A stretch of 64,000 nt of DNA from Hypericibacter adhaerens (GCF_008728835.1 NZ_CP042582.1:1550001-1614000); one strand, 5' to 3'. Positions 25,694 to 34,262 are shown, counted from the first letter of the stretch. Translations and numbers: made by a program. The notes: generated by a model from the sequence alone, not told the origin.

Positions 25694-26227
25694 CTACTTG
25701 ATCGGCGCGCAGGCCACGCGATCGCCGGCGCCGCCGATCGGCTGGGACATGTAATCGTCGGGATTGGCGTGGATCACCACGGCCGAGCCGTCGGCGTCGA
25801 GCAGCGCGGGCCGGCCGCCGGCACCCTGCATCGAGACCAGCGTCGAATAGAGCTCGACCATGGCCGTCCCGTCCGCCCCGACATAGAGGTTCGGCAGATC
25901 GCCGTCGTCATTGGCTTCGGGGTTCATCAGCCCGTGCACGACGGGCGTCGCCGCATGGACATGGCTGCCGGCGCTCTTGAAGCCCGGCGCCTCGCAATCG
26001 GCCTTCTCGTGGAAATGCAGCCCATGCCAGCCCGGCATCAACCCCTCGACCGAAAGCCGGAGCAGGACGCCATGCGGGGCTTCGGTCACGGTGACCTTGC
26101 CGAGCGTGGTGCCATCGGCGCCGACCAGGTTGCCGGACCGGCTGACCGGGGTGGCCTCCGCGGCAGCGGCGGCAAGGCCGAGGACCAGGAGCGTCATCGG
26201 AATCGGAAGGATGCGGCGGAACAGCAT
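25694..26227 (-). CDS. sodC: Superoxide dismutase [Cu-Zn], periplasmic
   Basis: A 177-residue exported enzyme that converts superoxide to peroxide and oxygen. A signal peptide covers residues 1-24. The metal ligands are visible in GLHFHEKADCE (copper histidines), GSHVHAATPVVHG (bridging and zinc histidines), DDGDLPN (zinc aspartate) and VIHANPDDY (fourth copper histidine). The structural disulfide cysteines are in ADCEAP and RVACAP. It stands alone between the TPR and RidA genes; copper-handling genes lie 3 kb away. Confidence 0.94.
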   Translation of the reverse strand: MLFRRILPIPMTLLVLGLAAAAAEATPVSRSGNLVGADGTTLGKVTVTEAPHGVLLRLSVEGLMPGWHGLHFHEKADCEAPGFKSAGSHVHAATPVVHGLMNPEANDDGDLPNLYVGADGTAMVELYSTLVSMQGAGGRPALLDADGSAVVIHANPDDYMSQPIGGAGDRVACAPIK

Positions 26228-26404
26228 GGACGACCTCTCGCAAGAGCCAGAGCGACGTTGCCGCCGGGCGACCCGCCCGTTATGCGGGCGGAAGCCCGGC
26301 GGCCCATGACCTGAAGATCGGGCCTGCCGGCCCCTCGCGGGAGACGCACCTCGCGTGACAATCGCGTGGCGGGCGATGCCCGCGAGACGCCGCCGGGCGA
26401 TCGA

Positions 26405-26872
26405 TCAGGCGACTTCGAAGATCGCGTCCACCTCGACCGCCACGTTGAGCGGCAGGGTGTTGACGCCGACCGCGGAGCGGGCATGCTTGCCGGCATCGCC
26501 GAACACCTCGACCATCAGGTCCGAGACGCCGTTGGCGACCTTGGGCTGGTCGTAGAAATCGTCGGCCGAGTTCACGAACACGCCAAGCCGCACCACGCGC
26601 TTGACCCGGTCGAGATCGCCGCCGAGCGCCGCCTTGAGCTGGGCGATGATGTTGAGCCCGCAGATCCGCGCCGCCTGCTGGCCCTGCTCGACGGCGAAGT
26701 CCTTGCCGAGCTTGCCGGTGAACTTGAACTCGCCGTTCCAGACCGTGACCTGGCCCGCGAGATAGGCGAAGCCGTTGGCGATCACGACCGGCACGTAATT
26801 GGCCACGGGGGCTGCCGCCTTGGGCAGCTCGATCTTCTTGTCGGCGAGAATCTTGTCGATGCGTCCGGCCAT
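26405..26872 (-). CDS. RidA family protein (YjgF/YER057c/UK114)
   Basis: A 155-residue single-domain Rid protein. [62 protein letters not shown] and [20 protein letters not shown] match the longer (YjgF-like, about 155-residue) subgroup. The arginine used for imine hydrolysis is present in HARSAVGV. It likely removes reactive enamine/imine products of amino-acid metabolism. The start at 26872 is chosen over 26908 because the upstream 12 residues lack conservation and a ribosome site (AGGGAG) precedes 26872. Confidence 0.88.
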   Translation of the reverse strand: MAGRIDKILADKKIELPKAAAPVANYVPVVIANGFAYLAGQVTVWNGEFKFTGKLGKDFAVEQGQQAARICGLNIIAQLKAALGGDLDRVKRVVRLGVFVNSADDFYDQPKVANGVSDLMVEVFGDAGKHARSAVGVNTLPLNVAVEVDAIFEVA

Positions 26873-27078
26873 GGTCTGGGTCTCCCTGATGGGTCGCGTG
26901 AGGCGCAAAACAGGGGGCGGAGCATAGCGGCTGGCGGTGCCGCCTTCCAGACCGTCGCGCCCGGCGACCCCGGCCGTCGCATCTACGTCTTGTCGCCTCG
27001 GCGGGGAAGGAGTTTAGTTTGGCCGGCGCCGGCGGCGATGCCGCCGGGCGGCCGGACCTAGGGCGTCGGGGAGCGGGC

Positions 27079-27864
27079 ATGGCAAAGGATGCGGATCGGG
27101 TGGCGCAGGAACTGATGCGTCAGCATCGGCAGCGCGAGAAATTCAGGACCTTGAGCCCGCAATGGCCGGTCGAGGATCTCGAGGACGCCTATGCGGTGCA
27201 GGCGCGCTTCGTCGCGCGGATGCGTGACGAAAGCGGGGCGGCGATCGCCGGCTACAAGATCGGGCTCACCACGAAGCGCATGCAGCATATGTGCGGCATC
27301 GACCATCCGATCCCCGGCGTCGTGCTGGCGGACCGCGTCCATCGCAGCGGGGTCCGGCTGGATCTCGCCGACCATGTCCATCTGGGATTCGAATTCGAGA
27401 TCTGCACCCGGCTCGGCCGCGATCTGCCGCCGGGCGGCGCGCCCTATGACCGCGAAGCGGTGGCCGATGCGGTCGACGCGGTCTGCGCCGCGCTGGAGGT
27501 GGTCGACGATCGCGGCGCCGATTATGCCGGGCTCGATGTCCGTTCGCTCGTCGCCGACAACAGCTGGAATGCGGGCGTGGTGCTGGGCGAGTTCAAGACG
27601 AGCTGGCCCGAGCTGGCGCCGGTCGAGGGCGTCGTGCATCGCAACGGCGAGGAGATCGGCCGGGGCAGGGGCGCCGACGCGCTGGGGCATCCTTTCGAGC
27701 CGCTGACCTGGCTTGCCAATCATCTGGCGCGGTCGGGCGGCGGCCTCAAGGCCGGCGATTTCGTCATGACCGGCAGCCTCATCACCACGCGCTTCCCGGC
27801 CGGACCCGAGCGCTACGACTTCGACGTCTCGAGCCTCGGGCATGTCGATGTGACGGTCGGGTAA
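27079..27864 (+). CDS. 2-keto-4-pentenoate hydratase family protein
   Basis: A 261-residue member of the FAH superfamily hydratases (MhpD/TesE/XylJ type), which add water to 2-hydroxypenta-2,4-dienoates in meta-cleavage pathways. Key stretches are AIAGYKIGLTTKRMQ, HLGFEFEICTRLG with the metal-binding E-x-E, DNSWNAGVVLGE and GDFVMTGSLITTRFP. The start at 27079 has GGGGAG upstream; the frame begins at 27019. An SDR gene follows after 16 bases. No aldolase or dehydrogenase of a meta-cleavage route is beside it, so the true substrate is uncertain. Confidence 0.83.
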   Translation: MAKDADRVAQELMRQHRQREKFRTLSPQWPVEDLEDAYAVQARFVARMRDESGAAIAGYKIGLTTKRMQHMCGIDHPIPGVVLADRVHRSGVRLDLADHVHLGFEFEICTRLGRDLPPGGAPYDREAVADAVDAVCAALEVVDDRGADYAGLDVRSLVADNSWNAGVVLGEFKTSWPELAPVEGVVHRNGEEIGRGRGADALGHPFEPLTWLANHLARSGGGLKAGDFVMTGSLITTRFPAGPERYDFDVSSLGHVDVTVG

Positions 27865-27880
27865 AGGGAAGGGGACCTCC

Positions 27881-28615
27881 ATGGACTATCGGATCGACGG
27901 CCGCCGCGCGCTGGTGATGGGCGCCTCGCGCGGGCTGGGGCGCGCCATCGCGGAGGCCCTGCTGGCCGAAGGGGTCAAGACCGCGATCTGCGCGCGCGAC
28001 ACGGACCGCCTGCAGAAGACCGCGAAGGAGATCGGCGCGCTGCCGTTTCCCTGCGACCTGTCCCAGCCCGGTGCGGGCGCCAGGCTGGTGCAGGAGGTGA
28101 CGGCCCGCCTGGGCGGGCTCGACATCCTGCTGGTCAATACCGGGGGGCCCGCGCCGGCGAGCTTTGAGACGATCGACGAGGCGCAGTGGCGAGCGGGCTT
28201 CGAGTCTCTCTGGCTCAGCGCCGTCTCGCCCATCCGCGCGGCCCTCCCCGGCATGCGGGCGCAGAAATGGGGGCGGATCCTGGTGGTGACCTCGGTCGCC
28301 GCGCGCGAACCCCTGCCGAACCTGATGATCTCGAACGCGCTGCGCGCCGGCCTGCACGGGCTGATCAATGCGCTGAGCCGCGAGATCGGGGCGGACGGCA
28401 TCACCGTCAACGCGCTGATGCCCGGCTATACCTTGACGGAGCGGCTCAAGGAGGCGGGCTTCAAGGCCGAGGAGGTCGCCAAGACCGTTCCGCTGGGGCG
28501 CATCGGCAAGCCCGAGGAATTCGCGGCCCTCGCCTGCTTCCTCGCTTCGGAGCCCGCCGGCTATGTCACCGGGCAGGCGATCGCCTGCGACGGCGGGTTG
28601 CTGCGGTCGATCTGA
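27881..28615 (+). CDS. SDR family oxidoreductase, atypical 3-oxoacyl-ACP reductase-like
   Basis: A 244-residue short-chain dehydrogenase. The NADP-binding motif GASRGLGRAIAEALL, LLVNTGGPAPA and the C-terminal GRIGKPEEFAALACFLASE and GYVTGQAIACDGG are typical. The usual YxxxK pair is replaced by NLMISNALRAGL, as in a known subgroup of 3-oxoacyl-ACP reductase-like proteins in which SNALR stands in that place. GGAAGGGGACC precedes the ATG. It is probably in an operon with the hydratase gene and may act on its product. Confidence 0.85.
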   Translation: MDYRIDGRRALVMGASRGLGRAIAEALLAEGVKTAICARDTDRLQKTAKEIGALPFPCDLSQPGAGARLVQEVTARLGGLDILLVNTGGPAPASFETIDEAQWRAGFESLWLSAVSPIRAALPGMRAQKWGRILVVTSVAAREPLPNLMISNALRAGLHGLINALSREIGADGITVNALMPGYTLTERLKEAGFKAEEVAKTVPLGRIGKPEEFAALACFLASEPAGYVTGQAIACDGGLLRSI

Positions 28616-28621
28616 CGCGTC

Positions 28622-29095
28622 TCACCCGCCCTGCGAGGGCTCCGTCGCGCCCATCGGCTCGACCGTGACGTCGACCGTGATGCTGCCCGCCTTCTTGAAG
28701 GTCAGGGTCAAGGGGAAGGTCTCGCCGACGGCCAGCGGCTTCTTGAGGCCGAGCAGCATGATATGCAGGCCGTTGGGCGCCAGGGCTACGGTGCCGCCGG
28801 CCGGCAGATCGACATGCCCGACCAGCCACATCTGCATGACGTCGTTCTCGACCTTCATGTCGTGAACCTGGGCCATGTCCGCGGCCGGCGAGGCGACATC
28901 GGTCAGCTGGTCGGGCTCGGAGCCGGTGTTGGTGAGGCTGACGAAGGCGACGCCGTTGGGGGCCGCGGTCACCGTGGCGCGCGCCCAGGGATTGTCGATC
29001 TCGATCGGTCCCTGCTTGTAGTGATGGGCCTGACCGGCACTCGCCACGGCGATGAAAAGGGCGAGAAAGCCGCCCAGCATGTCTCTCACGATCAT
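28622..29095 (-). CDS. Periplasmic copper chaperone PCu(A)C
   Basis: A 157-residue exported protein with signal peptide MIVRDMLGGFLALFIAVASA. It carries the H(M)x10Mx21HxM copper site: VHDMKVENDVMQM and, about 20 residues on, LAPNGLHIML. PCuAC delivers Cu(I) to the CuA site of cytochrome c oxidase, often with a SCO protein, which is encoded 46 bases upstream on the same strand. The operon order is SCO then PCuAC. Confidence 0.93.
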   Translation of the reverse strand: MIVRDMLGGFLALFIAVASAGQAHHYKQGPIEIDNPWARATVTAAPNGVAFVSLTNTGSEPDQLTDVASPAADMAQVHDMKVENDVMQMWLVGHVDLPAGGTVALAPNGLHIMLLGLKKPLAVGETFPLTLTFKKAGSITVDVTVEPMGATEPSQGG

Positions 29096-29141
29096 CGTTC
29101 GTCCATCCTCTATCGGTAAGCCCGCAAGGGCGCGATGGGCA

Positions 29142-29747
29142 TCAGCCCTGCTGCAGCAGCGGCTTCAGTTTCGCTGCCATCTCGTCGGGCGTGTCGTCGT
29201 AGCGCAGCAGCGTTTCATAGCGACCGTCCGGACGCATGACATAGATCACCGTGCTGTGATTCATGGTGTAGGTGTCGCCCTGCGGTACTTTCTCGTAGAA
29301 GGCGCGATACTCCTTCGCTACAGCGGCGATCTCGTCCGGCGTGCCGGTCAGACCGGTGATCCGCTTGTCGAAGGCGTCGATATAGCTCTTCAGGATCTCG
29401 GGCGTATCGCGTTCGGGATCGATCGTGATGAAGAGCGGGTGCAGCTTGTCGCCTAGCGGACCCAGCGCCTTCAGCGTCAGCGAGATCCGGCTGAGGGTGG
29501 TGGGGCAGACATCCGGGCAGTAGGTGAAGCCGAAGAATACCAGCTTCCACTGCCCCGCATAGTCCGCGTCCGTGACTTTCTTCCCATCCTGGTCGGTCAG
29601 GCTGAAGGGCCCGCCGATATCGGCGGCCGTGGTCATGCCGGGCGTGCCCGTCTCGCGGGCGCGCCATTCGAGCAGCAGCACGGCGGTGCTTGCCACGAAG
29701 ACCGCCGCGGCGATCACCAGACCGGCATAGAGAAAGCCGCGCTTCAT
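29142..29747 (-). CDS. SCO1/SenC family copper chaperone
   Basis: A 201-residue membrane-tethered thioredoxin-fold protein. Residues 5-24 form a single membrane anchor; the copper site is TYCPDVCPTT (CxxxC) with the distal histidine in YTMNHSTVIYV. FITIDPERDTPEILKSY is a family signature. It works with PCuAC in CuA assembly of cytochrome oxidase. The start MKRGFLYAG at 29747 is preferred over 29870, since the extra 41 residues are Pro/Ala-rich and not conserved. Confidence 0.93.
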   Translation of the reverse strand: MKRGFLYAGLVIAAAVFVASTAVLLLEWRARETGTPGMTTAADIGGPFSLTDQDGKKVTDADYAGQWKLVFFGFTYCPDVCPTTLSRISLTLKALGPLGDKLHPLFITIDPERDTPEILKSYIDAFDKRITGLTGTPDEIAAVAKEYRAFYEKVPQGDTYTMNHSTVIYVMRPDGRYETLLRYDDTPDEMAAKLKPLLQQG

Positions 29748-29923
29748 CGGCAACAGGCTCCGGATGGGGGCAGCCCTCGGGGCGGGCGGCAGAAGCGCCA
29801 GCATATATCGGTGGGCCGGCGCCGGAAGGGGAGGAGCCTGCGGCAAGATCGCACGGGAATGCAAGGGCATGGGCGGCGATCCGAAGCCGCGAGATCAAGA
29901 CCGCGGGCGCCTTCAAGGCCTGG

Positions 29924-29951
29924 TTGACAGAAATGTTGATATCAACATAAT
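29924..29951 (+). promoter_or_regulatory. Promoter and palindromic operator of the MarR gene
   Basis: TTGACA (29924-29929) and CATAAT (29946-29951) are 16 bases apart. The 16-base perfect palindrome ATGTTGATATCAACAT (29933-29948) sits between and over the -10. The ATG at 29958 is only seven bases after the -10, so the transcript may begin at or next to the start codon. This layout fits autorepression by the MarR protein. Confidence 0.78.
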
Positions 29952-29957
29952 GGCGTC

Positions 29958-30404
29958 ATGTCGAAGCGCGCCGAGGTTCCCTACGAGACTACGCTTCATG
30001 TTCGCGACAGCTGCCTCTGCCTCCATGTGCAGCGGGCGGCTCGGGCGCTGGCGCGCCGTTTCGACGACGCTTTGCGGCCGCTCGCGCTGACCCACGGCCA
30101 GTTCTCCCTGCTGATGTCGCTCAACCGCCCCGAACCGCCGAACATGAGCAGCGTGGCAGCGCTGCTGGCGATGGATCGCACCACGCTGACGGCAAATCTG
30201 AAGCCGCTCGAGCGCCGCGGCCTGGTGACGGTCTCGATCGACGAGGCCGACAAGCGCAACCGCCGCATGGCGCTGACCTCGGCCGGCCGCTCGCTCCTGG
30301 CCGCGGCCGTTCCGATCTGGAAACGGACTCACGCGGCAATCGATCGCCTTCTCGCCGGCGCCAGCCCTGACCGGTTGCGCACCGACCTTCGGGCTCTCGC
30401 CTGA
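29958..30404 (+). CDS. MarR family transcriptional regulator
   Basis: A 148-residue winged-helix repressor. LCLHVQRAARALARRFDDALRP and LTHGQFSLLMSLNRPEPPN form the dimer and first helices; SVAALLAMDRTTLTANLKPL is the recognition helix; RRGLVTVSIDEADKRNRRMA the wing. It is preceded by its own palindromic operator and followed after 26 bases by a DUF1428 gene that it probably controls. Cys residues near the N-terminus (RDSCLCLHVQ) could sense oxidants, as in OhrR-like members, but this is a guess. Confidence 0.9.
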   Translation: MSKRAEVPYETTLHVRDSCLCLHVQRAARALARRFDDALRPLALTHGQFSLLMSLNRPEPPNMSSVAALLAMDRTTLTANLKPLERRGLVTVSIDEADKRNRRMALTSAGRSLLAAAVPIWKRTHAAIDRLLAGASPDRLRTDLRALA

Positions 30405-30430
30405 TCCTCCACCGAACGAGGACGTGACCC

Positions 30431-30784
30431 ATGGCCTATGTCGATGGATTCCTGTTGCCTGTCCCTAAGAAGAAGCTGCCCGCCTATCTCCGCATGGCCC
30501 GCAAGGCCGGCAGGATCTGGCGCGAGCATGGGGCGCTCGAATATCGCGAATGCGTCGGCGACGATCTCGACGTGAAGATGGTGCTGCCCTTTCCGCGGCT
30601 CGCCAAGGCCAAGCGCGGCGAGGCCGTGGTCTTCTCCTGGGTGCTCTACAAGTCGCGCGCCGATCGCGATCGTGTCGTCGCGAAGGTGATGAAGGACCCG
30701 CGCCTCGCGAAGATGCCGAAGGAGATGCCGTTCGACATGAAGCGCATGGCCTATGGCGGCTTCAAGGTCCAGGTGACGGCCTAG
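30431..30784 (+). CDS. DUF1428 domain-containing protein
   Basis: A 117-residue protein with the DUF1428 pattern: YVDGFLLPVPKKKLPAYL at the start, WREHGALEYRECVGDD, FSWVLYKSRADRDRVVAKV and MPFDMKRMAYGGFKV. The fold is a ferredoxin-like dimeric alpha-beta barrel; function is unknown. An AGGA site lies about ten bases before the ATG. It is in a two-gene unit with the MarR gene. Confidence 0.88.
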   Translation: MAYVDGFLLPVPKKKLPAYLRMARKAGRIWREHGALEYRECVGDDLDVKMVLPFPRLAKAKRGEAVVFSWVLYKSRADRDRVVAKVMKDPRLAKMPKEMPFDMKRMAYGGFKVQVTA

Positions 30785-30894
30785 CCGCCGGAAGCGGAAA
30801 CCCTCGCGGCGCGGTTCGCCAGGCCCGCGCTGTGGATTTTCGGTGGCCGCAACGACGGGCGCGCATCCGCGGCCCGGTTGCCGGCAAACCGCTC

Positions 30895-30944
30895 TTGACG
30901 AAGGGAGAGCGTCTCTGTATTTAACCAGAAGGTTATTTAACTGG
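30895..30944 (+). promoter_or_regulatory. Promoter and ArsR-like operator before the DUF899 gene
   Basis: TTGACG (30895-30900) and TATTTA (30918-30923) are 17 bases apart. The inverted repeat TAACC-AGAA-GGTTA (30922-30935) follows, and a half-site-like TTTAACTGG directly after. Such AT-rich repeats are typical of ArsR-type repressors that control AHSA1/SRPBCC genes. No ArsR gene lies nearby. Confidence 0.6.
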
Positions 30945-31048
30945 AAAGTACGATAACGGTGACGCCCGGCACGCCGCCGTCGTGACACCGGCCGCTGAGG
31001 CGGCTGCCTCACCGCCGATCATCCGCAACCCATCGAGAGAACCGCATC

Positions 31049-31825
31049 ATGCCCGCACACAAGGTCGTCTCGGAAAAAGAATGGATCGCCGCGCGCAAAG
31101 TCCTTCTCGAGAAGGAGAAGACGCTCACCCGGATGAGCGACCAACTGAGCGCCGAACGGCGGGCGCTGCCCTGGGTCAAGGTCGAGAAGAGCTATGTCTT
31201 CGAGGGCGCGCGCGGCAAGCAGAGCCTCGCCGAGCTCTTCGGCGGGCGTAGCCAGCTTTTCGTCTACCACTTCATGTTCGGGCCCGACTGGGGGCAGGGC
31301 TGCCCCTCCTGCTCCTTCTTCGCCGACCATATCGACGGCCCCAATCTCCATCTGAAGCATCACGACGTTTCCGTGGTGGTCGTCTCCCGCGCACCCTGGT
31401 CCAAGATCGAGACCTTCAAGCGGCGCATGGGCTGGCACTTCAAGTGGGTCTCCTCCCACGGCAGCGATTTCAATTTCGACCACAACGTCTCCTTCACGCC
31501 GGAACAGGAGGCCAAGGGCAAGGTCACCTACAATTTCGAGGCCATGGACTACATGTTCGACGAGCTGCCGGGCCTCAGCGTCTTCTACAAGGACGGGAAG
31601 GGCGACATCTTCCGCACCTATTCGGCCTATGCCCGCGGCGGCGACATCCTGCTCGGCGCCAACAACTTTCTCGACATGACGCCCAAGGGCCGCAACGAGA
31701 CCGAGGGCATGGATTGGGTGCGCCACCACGACCGCTACGACGCGCCGGAGGAGGACGGTTCCTGCTGCGCCGGCGAGAGCGATCCCATCAGCGAGATGCG
31801 CCGCGAGCTCGTCAAGGCGAGATGA
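31049..31825 (+). CDS. DUF899 family thioredoxin-like protein
   Basis: A 258-residue protein of the DUF899 family, a thioredoxin-fold group of unknown function. Signatures are KVVSEKEWIAARKVLLEKEK at the start, LPWVKVEKSYVFEG, FGPDWGQGCPSCSFFADH with a CxxC-like CPSC, SRAPWSKIETFKRRMGW and NEMDWVRHHDRY-like GMDWVRHHDRYD. First gene of a row of four (DUF899, SRPBCC, VOC, YCII) on the same strand behind the ArsR-like operator. Confidence 0.9.
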   Translation: MPAHKVVSEKEWIAARKVLLEKEKTLTRMSDQLSAERRALPWVKVEKSYVFEGARGKQSLAELFGGRSQLFVYHFMFGPDWGQGCPSCSFFADHIDGPNLHLKHHDVSVVVVSRAPWSKIETFKRRMGWHFKWVSSHGSDFNFDHNVSFTPEQEAKGKVTYNFEAMDYMFDELPGLSVFYKDGKGDIFRTYSAYARGGDILLGANNFLDMTPKGRNETEGMDWVRHHDRYDAPEEDGSCCAGESDPISEMRRELVKAR

Positions 31826-31864
31826 GTCTCTGTCTTTCTTTTGGAATCAGATCCGGAGCTCTTC

Positions 31865-32341
31865 ATGACCCAGCGATCCGTGACCCACGCCACCTTCACC
31901 ATCGAGCGGCTGTACGACGCCTCGCCGGCACAGGTCTTCGCGGCCTGGTCCAGCGTCGAGGCCAAGAGCCGCTGGTTCGCGGCGGACGAAAAGGGCTGGA
32001 AGACCGGCGGGCTTACGCTCGATTTCCGCACGGGCGGGCGGGAAAGCGTCACCAGCACCTCGAAGGATGGCATCGCCCATGTCTACAACGCCCTCTATCA
32101 CGACATCGTCGCCAACGAGCGCATCATCTTCAGCTACGACATGCATCTCGACCGCAACCGGATCTCGGTCTCGCTGGCGACGGTGATGCTCGAGCCGCGG
32201 GCCAAGGGCACGAAGCTGACCTTCACCGAGCAGGGCGCGTTCCTCGATGGCCATGACGATGCGGGCCGACGAGAACGGGGCACGGAGGGTCTGCTCGACA
32301 GCCTGGGCAGGAGGCTGCAGCAGGGCATCCGGAAAACATGA
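31865..32341 (+). CDS. SRPBCC family protein (AHSA1 domain)
   Basis: A 158-residue START-like protein of the AHSA1 group. FTIERLYDASPAQVFAAWSS, SRWFAADEKGWK, DFRTGGRESVTS, YHDIVANERIIFSYDM and LTFTEQGAFLDG are typical. Such proteins bind hydrophobic ligands; function unknown. The start ATG at 31865 has GGAG eight bases before; the TTG at 31841 is rejected. Usually these genes sit next to an ArsR regulator; here there is none, but the upstream operator is of that kind. Confidence 0.9.
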   Translation: MTQRSVTHATFTIERLYDASPAQVFAAWSSVEAKSRWFAADEKGWKTGGLTLDFRTGGRESVTSTSKDGIAHVYNALYHDIVANERIIFSYDMHLDRNRISVSLATVMLEPRAKGTKLTFTEQGAFLDGHDDAGRRERGTEGLLDSLGRRLQQGIRKT

Positions 32342-32587
32342 CGAATGGGTGACGTCTTCCTTCTGCCGGCCATGATCGGACGATAATTGTCACGCCTGCT
32401 GACTTGTTTGCCGCGAGGAGGGGCTCATCCTCAGGACAGGGCGCCGGGCTCTTCCCGGACGACATCGCGACACCCACCGAGCTTTGCATTCGACAAGAAC
32501 AATAGGGACGGGCGGCTTCTTCGCCGCCGAGCCGTGCCTTCCGGACATCAACCCGATTCACATCTCCAACCCTGATGAGGAGTGGCT

Positions 32588-32998
32588 ATGCTGGTTCAGC
32601 CTTATCTGTTCTTCGACGGGCGCTGCGAAGAGGCGCTCGAGTTCTACAAGCGCGCGATCGGCGCCGATGTAACGATGCTGATGCGCTACAAGGAAAGCCC
32701 GGAACCGCCGCCGCCGGACTGCGCGCCGACCTCGGGCGAGAAGATCATGCATTCCAGCTTCCGCGTCGGCGAGACCATCATCATGGCCTCGGACGGCTAT
32801 GCGCAGGGAAATCCCAAGTTCGAGGGCTTCTCCCTGTCGATCACCGTGCCGAACGAGGCCGAGGCGGACCGGAAGTTCAACGCGCTCGCCGATGGCGGGA
32901 AGGTCAACCTGCCCTTGACCAAGACCTTCTTCTCGCCCCGCTTCGGCATGGTGGCCGACAAGTTCGGCGTGAACTGGATGGTCATCGTTCAGCACTGA
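32588..32998 (+). CDS. VOC family protein (PhnB-like)
   Basis: A 136-residue vicinal oxygen chelate fold protein: QPYLFFDGRCEEALEFYKRA at the start, GEKIMHSSFRVGETIIMASD in the middle and FFSPRFGMVADKFGVNWMVI at the end, the PhnB/DUF1338-like glyoxalase pattern. The natural substrate is unknown. GAGGAG lies seven bases before the ATG at 32588; the GTG at 32582 would add two residues. Third gene of the DUF899 row, 246 bases after the SRPBCC gene. Confidence 0.9.
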   Translation: MLVQPYLFFDGRCEEALEFYKRAIGADVTMLMRYKESPEPPPPDCAPTSGEKIMHSSFRVGETIIMASDGYAQGNPKFEGFSLSITVPNEAEADRKFNALADGGKVNLPLTKTFFSPRFGMVADKFGVNWMVIVQH

Positions 32999-33124
32999 AG
33001 GCAGGCCGGCGCCTGGCCTCGCCGGGTTGCCGGGTCTCGACCGGCGCGGCGGATCGGCAATGATCCGCCGCTGCCGCTTGGGGCGATCGACGCTCGCGAA
33101 CTCGAACCCGATGGAGTCATACCG

Positions 33125-33553
33125 ATGCGCTTCATGATCATCCGCAAGGCCGACAAGAAGACCGAGGCCCGCGCCATGCCGAGCACCGAGCTTCTGGCCG
33201 CGATGGGTCAATATATGGAGGAGATGGGCAGGGCCGGCATCCTGCTCGGCGGCGAAGGGCTGCAGCCCAGCGCCCAGGGCGTGCGCGTGACCTTCGCCAG
33301 CGGCAAGCCGCGCGTCGTCGACGGGCCGTTTGCGGAAACCGGGGAATTGATCGCCGGTTACTGCCTGATCGAGGTGAAATCGAAGGCGGAAGCGATCGCG
33401 TGGGTCAAGCGCTGGCCGGTGCTCGACGGCGACGGGAATGTCGAGCTGGAGATCCGTCCGCTCTTCGAGGCAGAGGATTTCGGCGCCGAATTCACGCCCG
33501 AGCTCCGGGAGGCCGAGGACCGCCTGCGCGCCGAGATCGACGCCAGGCGCTGA
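33125..33553 (+). CDS. YciI family protein (YCII/DGPF domain)
   Basis: A 142-residue protein with MRFMIIRKADKKTEA at the start, EEMGRAGILLGGEGLQPS, the DGPFAETGELIAGYCLIEVK motif that names the DGPF group, and VELEIRPLFEAEDFG. The ferredoxin-like fold may be enzymatic (conserved His/Asp in YciI) but no activity is known for this subgroup. It is commonly found with SRPBCC, VOC and extracytoplasmic sigma factor genes; no sigma factor is seen here. Confidence 0.9.
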   Translation: MRFMIIRKADKKTEARAMPSTELLAAMGQYMEEMGRAGILLGGEGLQPSAQGVRVTFASGKPRVVDGPFAETGELIAGYCLIEVKSKAEAIAWVKRWPVLDGDGNVELEIRPLFEAEDFGAEFTPELREAEDRLRAEIDARR

Positions 33554-33569
33554 GAAGCCGGAACGGCGG

Positions 33570-34193
33570 CTACCAGAGGCCCGGAATCAGGCGGTAGCGC
33601 AGCTTCTTCTGATAGTCGCGGTAGCCCGGCAGGTTTTCCGCCAGGAACTTCTCTTCCTCGATCAGCCGCCAGACGAGCAGGGGGATGGCGGCACCGGCGA
33701 AGAGCAGGCCCCACCAGGAACCCAGCGCGATCGGGGTGCCCAGCATGACCAGGAGCCCGCCAGCATACATGGGATGCCGGACGAAGCCGTAGGGCCCCGT
33801 CGACACGACCGTCTGCTCCGGGGCCAGCTCCACCGTGGAGGCGGCGAAGCTGTTCGCCTTGAAGACGAAGAAGATGACGATCCAGCCCAGCAGGATCAGG
33901 ACATCGCCCGCCAGCGCGACGAGAGGCGCCATCTGCGACCAGCCGAAGCGGTGATCGAAGGCGGGCAGGGTGACGACGCCGATGAAGGCGATCGAGGCCA
34001 GCAGCATGATGAGCTTCTGCGCCGGCTGCTTCTCGGCGGTCGGCCCGCCGCGCATCCGTCGCGCGAGGAGCGCCGGATTCCTAGCCGCGAGATAGAGGGT
34101 AAGGGCCAGGGTCGAGGCGGTATAGACCGCCAGGAAGACCCAGGCCTGCCAGTAGCCGAAGCCGCCCGCGGGAATGAACAGCAGCCCCGCCAT
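33570..34193 (-). CDS. Isoprenylcysteine carboxyl methyltransferase-like membrane protein
   Basis: A 207-residue protein with about five membrane segments. The C-terminal half has the ICMT/PEMT SAM-binding region: VSTGPYGFVRHPMYAGGLL, RLIEEEKFLAENLPGYRDYQKK. Bacterial members methylate unknown lipids or small molecules, or confer resistance. The ATG at 34193 follows the Rieske gene by 69 bases; the frame upstream stays open to that gene's stop but only CTG codons are available there. Likely the last gene of the TIM-barrel/Rieske run. Confidence 0.85.
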   Translation of the reverse strand: MAGLLFIPAGGFGYWQAWVFLAVYTASTLALTLYLAARNPALLARRMRGGPTAEKQPAQKLIMLLASIAFIGVVTLPAFDHRFGWSQMAPLVALAGDVLILLGWIVIFFVFKANSFAASTVELAPEQTVVSTGPYGFVRHPMYAGGLLVMLGTPIALGSWWGLLFAGAAIPLLVWRLIEEEKFLAENLPGYRDYQKKLRYRLIPGLW

Positions 34194-34262
34194 GATGAGC
34201 GGAAGCGCCAGGAGCCGGCCGATGTCTTTCGCGTTCAGGATGGCCTCCCGCCAGCGCGCCTC

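Noticed and set aside
32342-32587. 62-codon frames between the SRPBCC and VOC genes
   Set aside because: No ribosome site and composition of noncoding DNA.
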